Below are positions 50,977-51,417 of a stretch of 51,417 nt of DNA, piece by piece. The stretch spans positions 1-51,417 of the forward strand of contig JAPLDI010000041.1 of assembly GCA_026391795.1 (NCBI GenBank), given 5' to 3'. The stretch comes from Bacteroidota bacterium. Lineage in GTDB: Bacteria; Bacteroidota; Bacteroidia; Bacteroidales; FEN-979. The notes below the pieces were generated by a model, which searched no databases, was not told the DNA's origin, and saw only the letters and a list, made by a program, of their open reading frames with translations. Numbering within the stretch: position 1 is the first letter of the stretch; each line of letters opens with the position of its first letter. Position numbers and translations under genes: made by a program.

Positions 50977-51021
50977 AGAACCCCGGCAAACGATAGTGCT
51001 TACCGGGGTTCTTTCATTTTT
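50977..51021 (+). terminator. GC-rich stem-loop terminator
   Basis: AGAACCCCGG (50977-50986) pairs with CCGGGGTTCT (51003-51012) around a 16-nt loop and is followed by TTCATTTTT. It may end the NmrA-like transcript; it could also be the terminator of a lost tRNA on the minus strand. Confidence 0.75.
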
Positions 51022-51023
51022 GC

Positions 51024-51041
51024 GGTGCCCAGGACAGGAGT
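51024..51041 (-). other. tRNA 3'-end-like remnant
   Basis: GGTGCCCAGGACAGGAGT matches the 3' end of tRNA-Leu at 48001-48018 in 15 of 18 positions, with CC of a CCA end, but the rest of a cloverleaf is absent. It lies between a terminator hairpin and a truncated integrase, as expected for an attachment-site scar. Confidence 0.4.
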
Positions 51042-51191
51042 AACTTTTATGCTTCTTTAAATCCTCCTTAAAACGAATACCCTCTCAAATCAGGCCTTTT
51101 CATTAGGTGTTCCAAACAGTCAAATATCATCAAGTAGTATGAAATGGTGGTTTACCGTCACCTATGCCGTCATCTCATTCGGTTAAATTAT

Positions 51192-51199
51192 TATATTTG
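51192..51199 (+). promoter_or_regulatory. Putative -7 box of the truncated integrase
   Basis: TATATTTG fits TAnnTTTG, 15 bp before the ATG at 51215; no -33 TTG is seen. Confidence 0.5.
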
Positions 51200-51214
51200 C
51201 CAAAACCTTTTATC

Positions 51215-51331
51215 ATGGCAAAGATAACATTTGTCCTGAAGAGACCCAAAGAAGAAAACGAGACTCTTATCTATACTGGAGAATCCGCTCAAATTGACCA
51301 CCTGATTCCGGAGCAAATTGACCACCTCTAA
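51215..51331 (+). pseudogene. Tyrosine recombinase N-terminus, truncated by IS21-type insertion
   Basis: Only MAKITFVLKRPKEENETLIY remains, which resembles the extreme N-terminus of Bacteroidetes tyrosine recombinases (arm-type DNA-binding domain, normally followed by an LFFRY-like strand). From 51277 the frame enters the IS terminus and adds TGESAQIDHL... to a stop at 51331 (38 aa in total). With about 20 native codons the assignment is tentative; the neighbouring tRNA-like remnant supports an integrative element. Confidence 0.6.
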
Positions 51332-51417
51332 ACAGGTCACATTTTGGTTGTTTTCCGGAGCAAACTGACCACCCCCTTTCCGGAGCAAATTGACCACCCA
51401 TTTTCATAGATTTTATC
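51277..51417 (+). mobile_element. Terminus of an IS21-type insertion sequence (element continues right of the window)
   Basis: Begins TGGAGAATCCGCTCAAATTG and carries CAAATTGACC-type motifs starting at 51290, 51314, 51361 (CAAACTGACC) and 51386, spacings of 24, 47 and 25 bp. The first 12 bases equal those of the terminus at the left end of the window, but the spacer sequences differ (CCGGAG instead of TACGCTTC), so it is either the other end of the same kind of element or a related one. Confidence 0.7.

Larger units (their letters stand above)
50789..51214. other. Intergenic region with repeats, terminator and tRNA-like remnant
   Basis: 426 bp with no coding gene: the 11-bp repeat/hairpin (50854-50931), a GC-rich terminator (50977-51021), an 18-bp tRNA 3'-end-like sequence (51024-51041) and a TATATTTG box (51192-51199) before the truncated integrase. 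Confidence 0.6.

Overview
The window looks like chromosomal DNA of a Bacteroidota (Bacteroidetes) bacterium, probably a free-living or sediment-type lineage rather than a gut Bacteroides (lineage below phylum is inference). The evidence is three proteins with C-terminal type IX secretion (T9SS type A) sorting domains, DUF6443/YD-repeat Rhs proteins, PorT-like outer-membrane barrels, a DUF5723-like protein, and several promoters of the Bacteroidetes pattern TTG - 19/20 nt - TAnnTTTG. Both ends of the window run into IS21-type insertion-sequence termini, so it may be one assembly contig broken at repeats.

Layout. (1) 1-14,090: an accessory, repeat-rich block read on the minus strand. It holds two T9SS/surface proteins, a fibre-like protein, a complete Rhs polymorphic-toxin gene with a zinc-metallopeptidase tip and an overlapping two-TM candidate immunity gene, a second Rhs partner gene, and an Rhs gene copy cut by an IS21-type element. 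A tyrosine recombinase (14,091-15,287) sits just inside a tRNA-Arg(TCT) gene, the usual arrangement for an integrated island. (2) 15,469-18,578: tRNA-Arg, two outer-membrane barrel genes and a Rossmann-fold oxidoreductase; ordinary chromosome. (3) 18,651-39,780: one long, tightly packed minus-strand operon that combines a Wzx/Wzy-type exopolysaccharide pathway (initiating sugar transferase, TolC-like protein, Wzc-like chain-length protein, flippase, polymerase, one glycosyltransferase) with two non-ribosomal peptide synthetases and their phosphopantetheinyl transferase, ending in a T9SS-exported beta-helix protein. A soluble hybrid histidine kinase lies directly upstream. (4) 41,843-42,034: a 27-copy heptanucleotide satellite. 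(5) 42,203-47,865: a three-gene operon of an agmatinase-family ureohydrolase, a YkgJ cysteine-cluster/GNAT fusion and a 903-aa two-TM protein I do not recognise. (6) 48,000-51,417: tRNA-Leu(CAG), a DUF5723-like outer-membrane protein with an abnormal start, an NmrA-like protein, an 11-bp tandem/inverted repeat, a tRNA-3'-end-like remnant, and an integrase gene cut after about 20 codons by the second IS21-type terminus.

The most unusual system is the NRPS-exopolysaccharide operon: genes abut or overlap by 4-14 bp from peptide synthesis to glycan assembly, which suggests a peptide- or amino-acid-bearing surface glycan or glycopeptide. The Rhs metallopeptidase/immunity pair and the agmatinase/YkgJ-GNAT/903-aa operon are the next best candidates. 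All functional statements rest on motif reading by eye; no database searches were run.
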